NCBI GenBank assembly: GCA_023078685.1
Contig: JALGAS010000005.1
Location: forward strand, 248,001 to 312,000
DNA from: Neopestalotiopsis rosae
Lineage: Eukaryota > Ascomycota > Sordariomycetes > Amphisphaeriales > Sporocadaceae
Reading direction: 5' to 3'
Length of the DNA stretch: 64,000 nt
Positions 28,016-39,336 of this stretch are shown here, in pieces. Within the stretch, counting starts at the first letter, position 1, and each line of letters begins with the position of its first letter. The translations under genes were made by a program, and so were the position numbers. A model generated the notes under the pieces. That model saw nothing but the letters and a program-made list of their open reading frames with translations. It was not told where the DNA came from and did no database searches.

Positions 28016-30644
28016 ATGTCTTCCGCTGACGGCGACCTGGTCCCGAGACAATCACGGACTTGTAATCACTGCAAGGCCAGGAAAGTCCGATGCATCTGTG
28101 AGCAGTCTCCCTAGTCCCACAATACGTACTCTCGGCTTTCGACCACTGACCCTAGAGTCCAGTTCAGACAAGCACAACAGCATGTAATAGCTGTATAGTA
28201 TGCATTTCTGATCTATTGTGCTTTTTACAGATGTATGGACACAAGTTAACACCTTGAACAGAAACGAAAGACTCCGTGCGAGTTTAGCAACACCAAACGA
28301 TTGCTCAGACGGTCGACTCCTACCGCTTCCACTACGATAACGGGTCCGTAATTCAAAATACCCACTCCCATATCATCGTATAATTGCCGAAGCTAATGTG
28401 CATCACAGAAGCCGCCCCCGCAAGGCAGGTCTCTCTAGCTTCGAATGACACATTATACATTGACCGTATACTGGAAAACCCTGGCGTTGCTGGAGTGCCT
28501 CTGAACGATGAATGCATTTTCAAGGTAATCTGCGCTCTCTTGACGAGAGTTAATACATCAGCCCCTGAATTACATGGTTTTCTAACTACTTTTTCGAGTA
28601 GACATACGATGGACATTGTAAGTTCTTCTTGATCAATAAATCATCCTCGCGCCGCCAAACTCATGCCCTCGACCAGTGACAAGCTCGAATCTGGCCGTAT
28701 TCACGGAAAGCAGGTTACGTCTCATTTCACAACGCCTCGGTCATAACCAGGTCCGGGATCTGGTTGAAAAGATATGGGAGTTGATTAAAGAGAGGGGCTG
28801 CAAAAACGAAAAGCTTCCTCATTTTTCAACGGCCCAGGACTCATCCGCCGCACCATGTGTTGTCCCGCCAGACGAGGCTGCCGGGTACATCAAGGCGTAT
28901 TTTGAATGCGTGCATCCTCTGTACCCTTTTCTCGATCGCCGGGAATTTGAAAAGAAAGCTGCCCTCCCAAACCTGATGGAGATTCTGGCAGAGCAACCAG
29001 CATTCTCGTCAGTCTTGAGTCTTTCGAGCCACGAACTGCTCATTACTAATTATCAATTCATACAGTGCTCTGTATCATGCAGTCCTCGCGATTGGCTGTC
29101 AAAACGTCGCCGACGTCTCTTTTGATCCTGGAGTAGGGAGGTCCTGGCAGATTTTTCGAGTCTCTTTGGCAATATTGCCACGAATATTGCCCAAGCCTGA
29201 CTCGGAGTCTGACTTGCAAGTAAGCCAATATCCTCGCTGAACCGCAATTTCATTAAACTCACAAGAAAATAGGCAGTCACTGCAATGGTGAGCAAACATG
29301 ACCCCGAATAACACAAACCCATTTTCTCATATTGTCTTTTATTGATTTTAGGCCCTTTTCGGAATGAATATTCCTGGTATGCAAGTAGATGAGTTGTTCA
29401 TTGAAGCAGTACGGAAAGCCGCACGGCTTGGGTGCCATCGCGTGATCAAAAGACGCGGCTTGGATCCAGTTGCATGTTACAAGACATTTTGGGTCATTTA
29501 CGTACTAGAACGCATGCTCTGTTTCGTCTTTGGTTTGAGCCCGGTAAGTTGAGAAACCCCACAGTACAGTAATTCGGATATTGACTTGATGTTCAAGTTG
29601 CTCTCCGACTACGACATAGGCTGCCCGTTACCCGATATACCCGAATCGAATGTGGAGGGCATCAATTTCTTCCTAATAGCTGTAAGATGCGGGCGAATCC
29701 TGTCCAAAGCGTATCAAACGCTCTTTTCGGTCAGCGCCACGATGAAGACCACTGAGCAGTATTTCGCCGCCATTGACGCCATCAAGAGCGACTTGAGTCG
29801 ATGGAATTATTCCATACCGGCCAAATTCCGACCTGGCATGCCATTTCACCCTGGAAACGGTTGGGAAACCCTCGCGTTCCTCAGACTACATTACATGTAC
29901 CATGCCCTCAATATTTCGCTCTGTCGCCTCGAGCTGCACGTTGGTGTCGATCAGAGCACCCAGCGCATGAATAATACCCGCAAGCAATTGATGAACACGG
30001 CGCGGACAGTCCTGGATCTGACAACATTCATCGAACTCAAGCCTTCAACGCCAATGTGGTAAGTCAAAAACGTCACATCTTGTAAGCTGTCAACTGCATA
30101 CTAAATTTTCTCTAGGATCATGTGCGCTGTTCCCGCGTCGGCAATGCTCATCCTCTTTGACTTTGTTATCCACAATCCTACCCACATCGAAACGGACACA
30201 AATTTAAAGCTCCTGGATACGGCGGCAGGCTTCTTCGGGCGTCTACAGTACGCAACTGGTGGTTCATTCCCATCCATGATCATGTCCGGCTTTGCCCACA
30301 TTGCGAGCGACTATGTGCGCCGGTCTCGTGCTGCAAACGGCCCTTCTGCGGCTGCTACTCCCACTACCGCGCGGTCGTCATCGTCAGGAGGAGATCAGCC
30401 CATCGCGCCGCACTTGACCGCCTCCATGCCTCCCACGATCCCCAACTTTGCGGCGGCCAATACGGCCAACGTCAACCTGAATGAAATGCCGCACAAGGAG
30501 CAGCCGGCACCACCCATGGTCGCATACCACTCTTCTGGGCCACTCTTTTATCCCATCGAGGAGGGTGATTATACAATGAGCGATGATCTCTTTGCAGGGT
30601 TCAACTTTGCGAATTTCTTTGATCCTGTGGTTCCCGAGTTTTAG
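28016..30644 (+). CDS. Zn2Cys6 transcription factor, 11 exons
   Basis: Nuclear regulator with an N-terminal Zn2Cys6 DNA-binding domain and a fungal-specific transcription factor domain; 670 aa. Exons are 28016-28097, 28163-28197, 28262-28343, 28409-28524, 28602-28617, 28677-29007, 29066-29219, 29273-29287, 29352-29543, 29598-30058 and 30116-30644. The exons total 2013 nt and every phase closes. The zinc cluster spans three exons: cysteines at about 16, 19, 26, 35, 38 and 45 (TCNHCKARKVRC, then ACNSCIKRKTPC). YFECVHPLYPFLDRREF, ALYHAVLAIG, TAMALFGMN and DYDIGCPLPD mark the middle homology domain. Two exons are only 16 and 15 nt long. The Ser/Pro-rich C-terminus ends in an acidic and aromatic stretch suited to activation. 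The first four exon borders are less certain than the rest. It may control neighbouring secreted hydrolases, by position only. Confidence 0.85.
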
Positions 30645-30666
30645 CCATGTAAATGTATGTACACTA

Positions 30667-30709
<43 letters not shown>

Positions 30710-31249
30710 GTTCGCAATTCTAGCATCATCGCTTAATCTCGTGCTCGACACTGCCCCGCATTGTGTGTACTTCAGTCGTAATGATACCCCGAGAACATGA
30801 CTACAAGAGGGTTCCGGTGTGGGGATTGTGACGAAACCGTAGGAATGTTATAGCGGCCTTGAGAATACTGCCCATATTTTTAGTGGTACTATAACTTGAT
30901 TTTCATCCCGAGCAAGCGAACTCAATGCGCCGAATTTTCCAATGCCAAACGATTCGAAGATATTCATCGACTAGTGGGTTTTGGAGATTTTTTGCGAGTA
31001 TCCTAATGGAATGAATTGAGAATCTTCCGCAAATAATAGTCCGGTGAACTATACCAGGGTAGTGGCTGCCGTTGTGTTCTCAGGCGAGTTGGTTTACACT
31101 CCCTGATTATGATAGAAATGAAAACCCATTGCCAGATATAGCTACTGGTAGATAAAGATGTATCTTCCCAGATATATTCCACACTTGCCCTTGACGCAGG
31201 CATAGAAGAGGGTTGAGTATCACCAAAAGCGCCCACCACCTCTATCATC
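30645..31249. other. Intergenic interval with (TA)n repeat
   Basis: Spacer between the regulator and the GH27-like gene. Apart from the TA repeat at its left end, only promoter-type AT-rich sequence is seen. Confidence 0.6.
30669..30706. repeat. (TA)19 dinucleotide repeat
   Basis: A run of 38 alternating T and A bases directly after the stop codon of the Zn2Cys6 gene, presumably in its 3' untranslated region. Read directly. Confidence 0.95.
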
Positions 31250-32746
31250 ATGCTGGTCGGTTCGCTCCTTATTTACCTATCCAGCGTGGTAGCAGCACAT
31301 TCTCTCATCGGGGAGCGTGCGATATCCGGCTGCTACCCCCTAGCAGCCAACAGTACTGGCGAGTCTTTCAGTATTATCAAGACGAGCAAATCACCTCAAG
31401 GCTTCACAGCAGCCCCCAAAGGATGGAACTCGTGGGGTATTCAGGCCAACCCAAGGACAGCGCCCAGCTACTCATCAGCTATAGCACCCTATATCAATCA
31501 GTCATTCATTATTGAGCAGTGCACCATCATTTCTGGGTCTGCCTTTGCAGCTGCGGGCTTCGACCTTTGCAGCATCGACGATTACTGGGACAGTACCGTC
31601 TCGGATGAATACGGCCGCATTACTTACAATGCCACGCTTTTCGATATGCCAAGTCTGGCCACAGAGCTCCATGACATAGGCCTTCAATTGGGTACATATG
31701 CCAGACCGAGCGCGCCGTGTGATGCTGCCAACAAGACCATATATGATACTGACATTCTTGTGGGATCCCTCTTCATCAGCGGCCTGGAGGATGCAAGAGG
31801 TAACTGCTACTTTAACTACAGTAACCCGGACACACAACTATGGCACAACACCTTGATTGATCTATGGGCGTCCTGGGGCGTAGATATGATCAAGTTGGAC
31901 TTTCTTACGCCGGGGTCTATTGTCGGAAGCCTTCCTATACCCGCCAATACCAGTGCCGCAGCAATTGCCTACCATGAAGCCATTGTCAACAATGGGCGTC
32001 AGATCCGTCTCGACCTTTCTTCCAATGTCTGCCGAAATGAGCCCTATCTGGGAATTTGGAAGTCAAGTGCAGATTCCTTCCGCATCGCTGTAGACATCAA
32101 TAACTCGGGCTCGTCCAAATTCCTTGGATCAATGTGGAAAGTTCAGGGTACCATTGAGCAATATCGGCAATACATCAACCTCTTGGTGGCTGCCAACGAG
32201 ACAATGAGCTTACACCCCGACTTTGACAATATGTTTGTTGGCAATCCAGAGAGTGTTTCTGGCGTCACCGATGCTCAACGCATCACCATTGCGAGCCACT
32301 GGATCGGGGCCTCCGCCAACTTGATTCTGGGTTCCGACATGACGAATGTTGACGATCTCGGCCTAATGCTCACGACCTCGCAAGAATCTATGGACGCGGC
32401 GGAATTTTGCGGCAGCTATCCGATGCAACCACGCAATCCGGGAACGGGCAGCAACCAGCCGATGCAACTACAGGCTTGGATCGCTGGTCCCGACGACGAC
32501 GGTCAAGCATATGTGCTTTTGACTAATCTCGGCGCCAATCTGGGCAGGGGAGGTTACGTGGACGTTGGGAGCGGAGTACAAAATTTGTCGATTACCTTGG
32601 AAGACTTGGGATTGTCGGGGTCGGAGTATACGGCTACAGATGTGTGGTTTGGAAATGTGACTACGGTAGAAGCTGGGGGCAGTCTCTCGGCTCTTTTGGA
32701 CGATGGAAGCTCTCAATTTTTTCGTCTCACGCTTGCGGCCGCCTGA
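31250..32746 (+). CDS. Secreted GH27-like glycoside hydrolase (alpha-galactosidase type)
   Basis: Retaining glycosidase of the GH27/melibiase type, 498 aa, single exon. A signal peptide covers about residues 1-16 (LLIYLSSVVAAHS). The (beta/alpha)8 core starts with the GWNSWG motif, then SIDDYW, and the nucleophile aspartate is expected in MIKLDFLTPG. The acid/base aspartate probably lies in SFRIAVDINN. The C-terminal 110 residues form the usual beta-domain. It differs from classical fungal alpha-galactosidases (Tyr in place of Cys in DDCW, Leu in KLD), so it belongs to a divergent GH27 subgroup and the exact sugar is uncertain. Many Asn-x-Ser/Thr sites suit an extracellular protein. Confidence 0.85.
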   Translation: MLVGSLLIYLSSVVAAHSLIGERAISGCYPLAANSTGESFSIIKTSKSPQGFTAAPKGWNSWGIQANPRTAPSYSSAIAPYINQSFIIEQCTIISGSAFAAAGFDLCSIDDYWDSTVSDEYGRITYNATLFDMPSLATELHDIGLQLGTYARPSAPCDAANKTIYDTDILVGSLFISGLEDARGNCYFNYSNPDTQLWHNTLIDLWASWGVDMIKLDFLTPGSIVGSLPIPANTSAAAIAYHEAIVNNGRQIRLDLSSNVCRNEPYLGIWKSSADSFRIAVDINNSGSSKFLGSMWKVQGTIEQYRQYINLLVAANETMSLHPDFDNMFVGNPESVSGVTDAQRITIASHWIGASANLILGSDMTNVDDLGLMLTTSQESMDAAEFCGSYPMQPRNPGTGSNQPMQLQAWIAGPDDDGQAYVLLTNLGANLGRGGYVDVGSGVQNLSITLEDLGLSGSEYTATDVWFGNVTTVEAGGSLSALLDDGSSQFFRLTLAAA

Positions 32747-33250
32747 GGTTCGTCTGAGTCTCAAATGCTGGCCAGAACTAGCCTATAGAGTTGCACAACA
32801 AATGTATCTACTGTAGCCGGCGTTATCAGCGTCTACCGTCTATCTAAAAAATGACGAGTCACCAAAGGTGATTAGTGCTTGACCCATGGAAGGATTCTCT
32901 CGATTCATTCGCGAAACTGTTGCTCAACTGGGCACTATGTGTCCGGTCAGGGGGACGAGTGGTTTGAGGCTGATGAAGGATTCAAACTAATCAGCGTTAC
33001 GCTGTTCTACCCTGGGCCGCTGTTCCAGGGCCACGAATCGAAAACCGAGACCCGAAATCCACTAACACTCCCAGAAACCTTAGCCCGCATCAAGGGAGCA
33101 TGAGCTGAAGAAAATAAAATATATCTGATATTTCGTATATATGTTTGAGTTTGAGCATTTTCTTCAGCTGCATGAAATTCTCCGTCAGTCATCCATCTAT
33201 AGCTTCAACAAGCCGGCTGTTTTGCAAGACACTACATATTTCCAGGAGAA
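32747..33250. other. Intergenic interval, no gene seen
   Basis: A 504-bp spacer with the 3' end of the GH27-like gene and the promoter of the cytochrome P450. Nothing else supported. Confidence 0.6.
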
Positions 33251-35092
33251 ATGGCATCCATACCGACAGTCAGTTTAGAACAAGTCCGGCCATTCGGTTT
33301 CTTGCTCGTGACTCTTTCGCTTTGCTGCTATCTCTTGTATCAATGGCTGCTGCCAAAACCGATACCAGGAATTCCTTACAATGTCGAGTCGTCACGGAAA
33401 ATCATGGGAGACATACCGGCACTGCTCCGCGAAATCAATGGCACAGACAAGACCTTTATGGATTATATCATTAAACAGGTCAAGAGTCACGAATCGCCCG
33501 TGATTCAATTGTTCCTGAGCCCCTTTCGAAAACCCATGGTCATCATCAACGACTTTCAGGAATCGCAAGACCTGCTCATGCGGCGCAAGGAATTCGACCG
33601 CTCCGAGTTCCTGACTGACCTCTTTGGCGGCGTGGCACCCGAGCACCACATAATGAAGCCCACTAACGGCTCCTGGAAAGCTCATCGCCGGCTGCTACAA
33701 GATCTCATGTCGCCGGCCTTTTTGTATCAGGTGGCCGGTCCCAATCTCTACTCCAATGTCAACAACCTCATCGAACTGTGGAATCTCAAGGCCGACACTG
33801 CGCAGGAGAGGCCATTCTCGGCGACAGATGACATTTATGGCGCTGCTCTCGACGCCATTTTTGCCTTTACCTTTGGAAAGAGCTTTGCCTACAATGCAAC
33901 CGCACCCAATATGCATTTTCTTCAGAGTCTGAGTGTTGAAGACTTGTCCAAGCTTCGAGGCGACGGCAAAGACAAGGATAAGCCATTGGAGTTCCCTCAG
34001 GCGCCGCGGGACAAGGCCGTGATGGCGACATTTGACGTGGCGCACGCCATCGAACAAGTCAATGGCAAGCCGTTTGCCAAGCTCATCTGGAAGTATGTGG
34101 TGGCTCGGAAAGAGCGATTCAGCAGCGCCCTCAAGATGAAAAACGAGTACATCAACGACGAGCTCAAGGCTGCCGTGGCCAGAATTCAGAATGCCGACTC
34201 GGACGTCCGCTCGGCCGTGGACCTCATGGTGCAAAGGGAGACCAAGATTGCAGAAAAGGACGGACGTGCTCCGGACTACTTCTCTCAGACAATGTTGGAT
34301 GAGGTAAGAGAGAAATGTGTTGCCTGATTGTTCTCTGTTTTCATTACTGATCATGTTTGCCAGACTTTTGGTTTTGTCGTGGCGGGACACGAGACAACGA
34401 GCACAACTATCCTTTGGGGCATGAAGATTCTAGCCGCCAATCCTAGCTCCCAGACCAAACTGCGCGAGTCTCTGCGTGCTGCATACTCGGAAGCATTCAA
34501 GGCAAAGCGCAGTCCGACCGCTGACGACATTACGGGAACGGATATTCCCTATCTCGACGCCGTCATGGAGGAGATCCTACGTTGCGGCGGAACCGTCCCC
34601 GGAGTCGACAGACAGGCGATTTGTGACACCGAGGTTCTGGGCTACCCGATCAAAAAGGGTACCGTCGTACTCTGCTCGGGCAGAGGTGCCAGCATGCTAG
34701 AGCCCGGATTTGAAATCGACGAGAGCAAGCGGAGCGAGACGAGCCGGCTGGCCAAGACGGAGAATCGCATCCGCGCCTGGGACAATGACGGCATAGGCGC
34801 CTTCAAGCCAGAGAGATGGCTGGTTCCGGCCCCGTCATCGGCGGCAGACTCGGCCGACACCAAGGAGTACCACTTTGATTCCACCGCCGGACCACAGTTG
34901 GCATTCGGTCTGGGCCTGAGGTCGTGTTTCGGCAGGCGTCTGGCCTACCTCGAATTAAGAATACTGCTCACCATGATTGTATGGAACTTTGAATTGTTAC
35001 CTTGTCCAGACGAGCTCGCTGGCTTTTCTGCTATTGCCGGCATTACCTACAAGCCAAGGCAATGTTACGTGAGGTTGCGCAAGGCAATCTAG
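33251..35092 (+). CDS. Cytochrome P450 monooxygenase
   Basis: Haem-thiolate monooxygenase anchored in the endoplasmic reticulum by an N-terminal helix (FGFLLVTLSLCCYLLYQWLL, about residues 16-35); 593 aa. Exons are 33251-34303 and 34364-35092, with an intron of 60 bp splitting the protein just before the I-helix. The oxygen-activation motif VAGHETTST is intact, the K-helix Glu-x2-Arg is in MEEILR, and the haem loop FGLGLRSCFGRRLA carries the cysteine ligand near residue 539. A longer than usual insert (about 40 residues, rich in Ser and charged residues) sits between the K-helix and the PERW motif. Substrate is unknown. It lies between secreted glycosidases, which may be coincidence. Confidence 0.93.
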
Positions 35093-35352
35093 GCTCGTCA
35101 CAACGTTGTACTATCAGATATAAAGATGAAAACTCCTCTTAGAAAGCGTTTGTTTTACCAACTCTAGTCAACAAGACCCGCATATGCAGTTTCCAACAAA
35201 ATCGTTCGAACGCCATGTGTTTGTAAAATACTTGTAAATTAAATGCTATTGGGTATGATAAGTCCAGATAAATCATTCATATTCATAACTCATGATGACT
35301 GGCACCAACTTTTCCATCTCGCGTATACAATCATGGCGTCGAGCGGTGCCTG

Positions 35353-37383
35353 TCACGATGACGCAACGGTCTCAGCGTCCACACTCGACAGTGTCGGCGT
35401 CACCTCATTCATCAAGCCTGTGTCGGCATTGAAAGTGACGCGGTCAATGGTGACCTCGCGCTCAGTGCCATTACCGTTGGGGATGGCGAAACGGTGATAG
35501 GCCATGTACCAATCGTCAGTGCCGGGGACCTGGATGATGGAGTTATGACCAGTGCCGAGGATGCCCTGCGACTCGTCCTTCTGCAGGACCACGCCCTGGT
35601 AGGTGTAGGGTCCCGTGACGCTCGTGGCGGACGCGTAGCCGACCTTGTAGTCGGGGGATCGAGTGTCGTTGATAGAGTAGGTCAGGTGGTACAGGCCGTC
35701 GCGGTAGTTGACAAAGGTTCCTTCCATGTAGTTGGTCAAGCCCGTGATCTCGCCAATGGTATCCTCCTTGATCGAGACCATGTCGTCACCAAGCTCGGCG
35801 TAGAGACACTTGCCATTGCCCCAGAAAAGGTAGTACTTTCCGGAAACGGGGTCAAGGAAGGCATCGGGGTCAATAGCTTGGGACGAAGTAATGGACTCGG
35901 TGTTGGTGATGAGCGGTCCACTCTCTGCAGTGAACGGTCCAGTGGGAGAATCGGCAACGGCTACACCAATGTTCTGAGCATCATAGGTGGGATTGTGGCC
36001 GCAGAAGTAAAAGTAGTATTTGCCATCCTTCTCAGCAATGGTCGGAGCCCATGCATTGCCGGTAGCCCAGGGGACATTCCCAGCATCGCCATTGAGCGTC
36101 AGAATGGGGCTGTCGCTGCGAGTCCAGCTAACAAGGTCGGGAGAGCTCCAGACGTAAAAGTCCTTGGCTCCCCAATCAGAGAGACCGTCCGTGGTTGGGT
36201 AAATGTAGTAAGTGCTTCCGTACACGGCAATGTTGGGGTCCGCGTTATAACCGGGAAGCACGGGGCTGTCACGCTTGACCAGTGCAGATCGGGTCTTGAG
36301 CGCAGTTCCGGCTGTCACGGTGGTCCACTCTGTTGCGGTGATGGGAAGGACAGTACCGTGGCGAGGGCTAGTTGGCAGACTGTACGAGCTGGACAGCTGC
36401 CAATTTGGGTTGGCAATATCGTCAGTCTCCAGGGGAAGATAGTGACGGCCACTGTACTCGTCGACAAAGAGATAATACTTCTCTCCGTTTACGTCATCCG
36501 GGTTGGATTTGAAAATGGTAGGGCCTTCAACGGCAGCGGTTCCGGCATTGGCACCAATGCAAGAGGTGACTGTCGTCCAGTTGGTGGCGAGAAGATCAGT
36601 GGAGCTCTCTTGGATGATGTCCACACATCCCGTAGCACTTCCGCCTTCGTCCTTGGTGAACCTGTAGTACACGCCGTCGACATCAATGACGGTCGAATCG
36701 ATCCTTGAAACACCGGTATCCTCCCAGATGACGGGGTCTCCAAAAGTGACAAAGTCCGTGGTCGTGGCGTAGAGAACACGGTGATACGAGCTGCCAGTGT
36801 GTTCCGTATCAGACTCATCGAAGAGCTCCGAGGCCCAAAAGACAATGTAGGCACCCAGGTCCGAATCATAGTAGGCTTCGGGGGCCCACGTATTTCCTGC
36901 CGTCTCGGGGGAAACTAGGACATGGCGCTGCTCGGACCATGTCTCGAGATCATTCGATTCCCAAATCTCGATATAGCGGCTACCTTGGCGCACCGCAGAG
37001 TCCCAAGACGTTCCTGAGCCAATGGACAAATCCGTGGCAATGAGGTAAAAGGTAGATCCATCATTGGACCTGATGATGAAGGGGTCTCTTACTCCACCGG
37101 TACCCATGGTGGAAGTCAAGACGGGCTGGCCATTGTTGAGCTCTGTCCAGTCCAGGGCGTCGTTGCCATTGCTGGCGGCAAAGTAAATCTTCTCGCCAGC
37201 AAGGGTATCATTGGTAAAGTAGGCAAAGAGATAATTTTCCAGGGCATCGGTCTGCCGGGCAGCATTTCGATAAAAGGATGGACCTTTTACGGCAGCTGCA
37301 CTGGCCGTGGCCGAGAGACCGGCTATAACAGGTAGTATTGCTTGAAGAGACCACATCTTGTAGGCAGAACAAGAGCCATGCAC
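35353..37383 (-). CDS. Two-domain GH43 glycoside hydrolase, secreted
   Basis: Secreted arabinan- or xylan-side-chain hydrolase with two GH43-type five-bladed propellers in one chain; 676 aa, single exon. The signal peptide is the hydrophobic stretch LQAILPVIAGLSATASA. A second in-frame ATG at 37356 (MWSLQAIL) would give the more usual signal-peptide start. Domain 1 (about 35-360) has the putative base Asp in VRDPFI, the pKa-tuning Asp in SRIDSTV and the acid Glu in VEGPTIF. Domain 2 (about 375-676) has NADPNIAVYG, QAIDPDAFLD and YMEGTFVNY. Both catalytic triads look complete, so a bifunctional enzyme is possible. A KR dipeptide (LVKRDSPV) between the domains could be a Kex2 site releasing them. 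It is convergent with the P450 gene. Confidence 0.92.
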   Translation of the reverse strand: MHGSCSAYKMWSLQAILPVIAGLSATASAAAVKGPSFYRNAARQTDALENYLFAYFTNDTLAGEKIYFAASNGNDALDWTELNNGQPVLTSTMGTGGVRDPFIIRSNDGSTFYLIATDLSIGSGTSWDSAVRQGSRYIEIWESNDLETWSEQRHVLVSPETAGNTWAPEAYYDSDLGAYIVFWASELFDESDTEHTGSSYHRVLYATTTDFVTFGDPVIWEDTGVSRIDSTVIDVDGVYYRFTKDEGGSATGCVDIIQESSTDLLATNWTTVTSCIGANAGTAAVEGPTIFKSNPDDVNGEKYYLFVDEYSGRHYLPLETDDIANPNWQLSSSYSLPTSPRHGTVLPITATEWTTVTAGTALKTRSALVKRDSPVLPGYNADPNIAVYGSTYYIYPTTDGLSDWGAKDFYVWSSPDLVSWTRSDSPILTLNGDAGNVPWATGNAWAPTIAEKDGKYYFYFCGHNPTYDAQNIGVAVADSPTGPFTAESGPLITNTESITSSQAIDPDAFLDPVSGKYYLFWGNGKCLYAELGDDMVSIKEDTIGEITGLTNYMEGTFVNYRDGLYHLTYSINDTRSPDYKVGYASATSVTGPYTYQGVVLQKDESQGILGTGHNSIIQVPGTDDWYMAYHRFAIPNGNGTEREVTIDRVTFNADTGLMNEVTPTLSSVDAETVASS

Positions 37384-37461
37384 GTTTGATGGTGAGCTAA
37401 GGGGCTTGAACGAGATATCTCATATCAACATTCAACACGAATAGGGAAAGGGATGGGCGGG

Positions 37462-37473
37462 CATAAATATATA
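37462..37473 (-). promoter_or_regulatory. TATA box of the GH43 gene
   Basis: On the minus strand this reads TATATATTTATG, about 80 bp upstream of the first possible GH43 start codon, flanked by GC-rich sequence. A plausible core promoter from position and composition. Confidence 0.5.
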
Positions 37474-39312
37474 GCCCGGGCTTCCACGGCCGTGCACATT
37501 ATGATCATAAAGCAGCGGCCTCAAGGAAGGGCATGACGCGCTTCCAGCGAACCCGCGAACGGCACTCATCTCCGCCAGCAGTAGTATGACGACGGCAATG
37601 ATGGCTATGATTATGATTGTCTTGTCATCCGAGGTGAGTGGTCCCCGCCAATCCGAGCGAGAGCAGCTGCTTGCTGCGGCTTTGCCTTGGCTGCGGCTCT
37701 TGTCATGTCTTGCTTGAATGGGTGCTTAGGCCCATTTTCTTCATGGATGGATCTATAGGTACCTTAGGGAGAGTATAGCCCGAGCTGCAAAGACTAAGAG
37801 TTTTGGTATCCACAAGCAGGACTACACTATTTTACCACCAATACCCAACGGCAATGTTGACTAGGAGTCTGGGCTGACGAGTGTTGACATGTTGGAACAA
37901 AGCAAGCCAAAGTCTGTCGTCCATACGACGATGGAATGGATCTGCTCGTCCTGTGACCTGTGGTAGCCTGTAGGTCGTTACTCAAATTCCGCATCCGGCG
38001 TAGCGGCTGACCCGAGGGACAGATCAGAGTGTGGCCCAAGGTATGTAAGCGGCATGCTGTAGGCTGAGGCCATGGCACCAATAGACGGAAGCAATGGGTA
38101 TAGCGGAATAAGGATGTTCACGCCCGGCACAGTTGGCAAGTAAGCAAGCCCAGTTGCTGTTGGCCGCTACCTCACCCCTTAGCATAGTTATGACGATGAT
38201 GTTGATGATGTTGGCCGACGATCTCGAACTTTTGTCACCTTACAGCCCAGCAGCCAGCGCACATCACACATACATGGCATAACTGGCGCCCTTTCCGACG
38301 TTCTCAGTGGCGTCTTGTGCGCCTCTATTGGGCAGAGTCTGTTGCTAGTATTCCGTCTTCTGCCAATGGACGAGTAGTATGGTGACCTGATCATAACCCG
38401 GCTTCCCCGACTTTTTCTTCTTCTATCGTACTATCGGGGACCCTGGACGATCCCCCGCATTCTGCCATTCTCTTCTTGGAGATCTCCTCCACACCCCCCT
38501 GGTAATAACTCTGGGGGACTTTGGCTGTGATCTCCAACTTTGCCTTCGCCAATGCAAAAGCGTTGTCGTCGTCGTCGTCTCTTCTTCATTCTCCGCATGC
38601 ACATGACCACCACCCTAACACATGTTGCCATGGGAGGGAGACGAGCAAAACCACGTAGCCGCCTTGACCTTGCGTTACTTGGGGGGTCAAAGTGTAAAAG
38701 CAGGATTCAAACTTTCAGACCCCACGCTCGACGTCGTAACCTCGGACCAGCCCAATGCAATGCCATGTTCAAATGCCATGCCCAGTGCCGGGGAAGACCA
38801 GGGCTACCTTGGAACGGGAGAGAGAAATGATAGAAACACGAGTTACACGACACGCCAAAATGCCCAGGCGCTTTTTTGTTCCGCCTTGCTCGACCGCCTG
38901 TCAACAAAAGAACTTAAAAAAACACGAAGTATTTTGCGTCGTGTTGTGGTTTTTTGCGGGGAGTTCGGAGCCGCGCCAAGCCCAGACTCTCAAGACTCTC
39001 TGTCACTTGGAGATTGTCGATTGGTTTAGAGCCGCTGCTCGGTACAGGCCGCACCCGAACAACGAAGAGAAAAGAAATCGCTTGTCGGGTATTAGCAAAG
39101 ACATGCAGTAGTGTACACCCGCACTTGACGTCACCCGAATATCCCGCAAAGTACGAGACGAGAGCGCTTTGTATCTATTCTATGCAAAGCTAGCAAGAAA
39201 GATACAATACTGTCCTTTCTGTCTATCTATCTACTAAGGCAAGCCCCCCAAGTGCCTCAACGGCGGCACCCGTGCTGCGGACTGCGGGATGCGGGAGAGC
39301 CAAAATGCCACA

Positions 39313-39336
39313 CTTCGACGCTTCGACGCTTCGACG
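39313..39336. repeat. Three tandem copies of an 8-bp unit
   Basis: CTTCGACG is repeated three times without interruption. It lies in the intergenic region and no function is apparent. Confidence 0.9.

Noticed and set aside
35494..36708. 404-codon open frame antisense to the GH43 gene
   Set aside because: A shadow of the sense codon bias. The translation is Gly/Val-rich without motifs.
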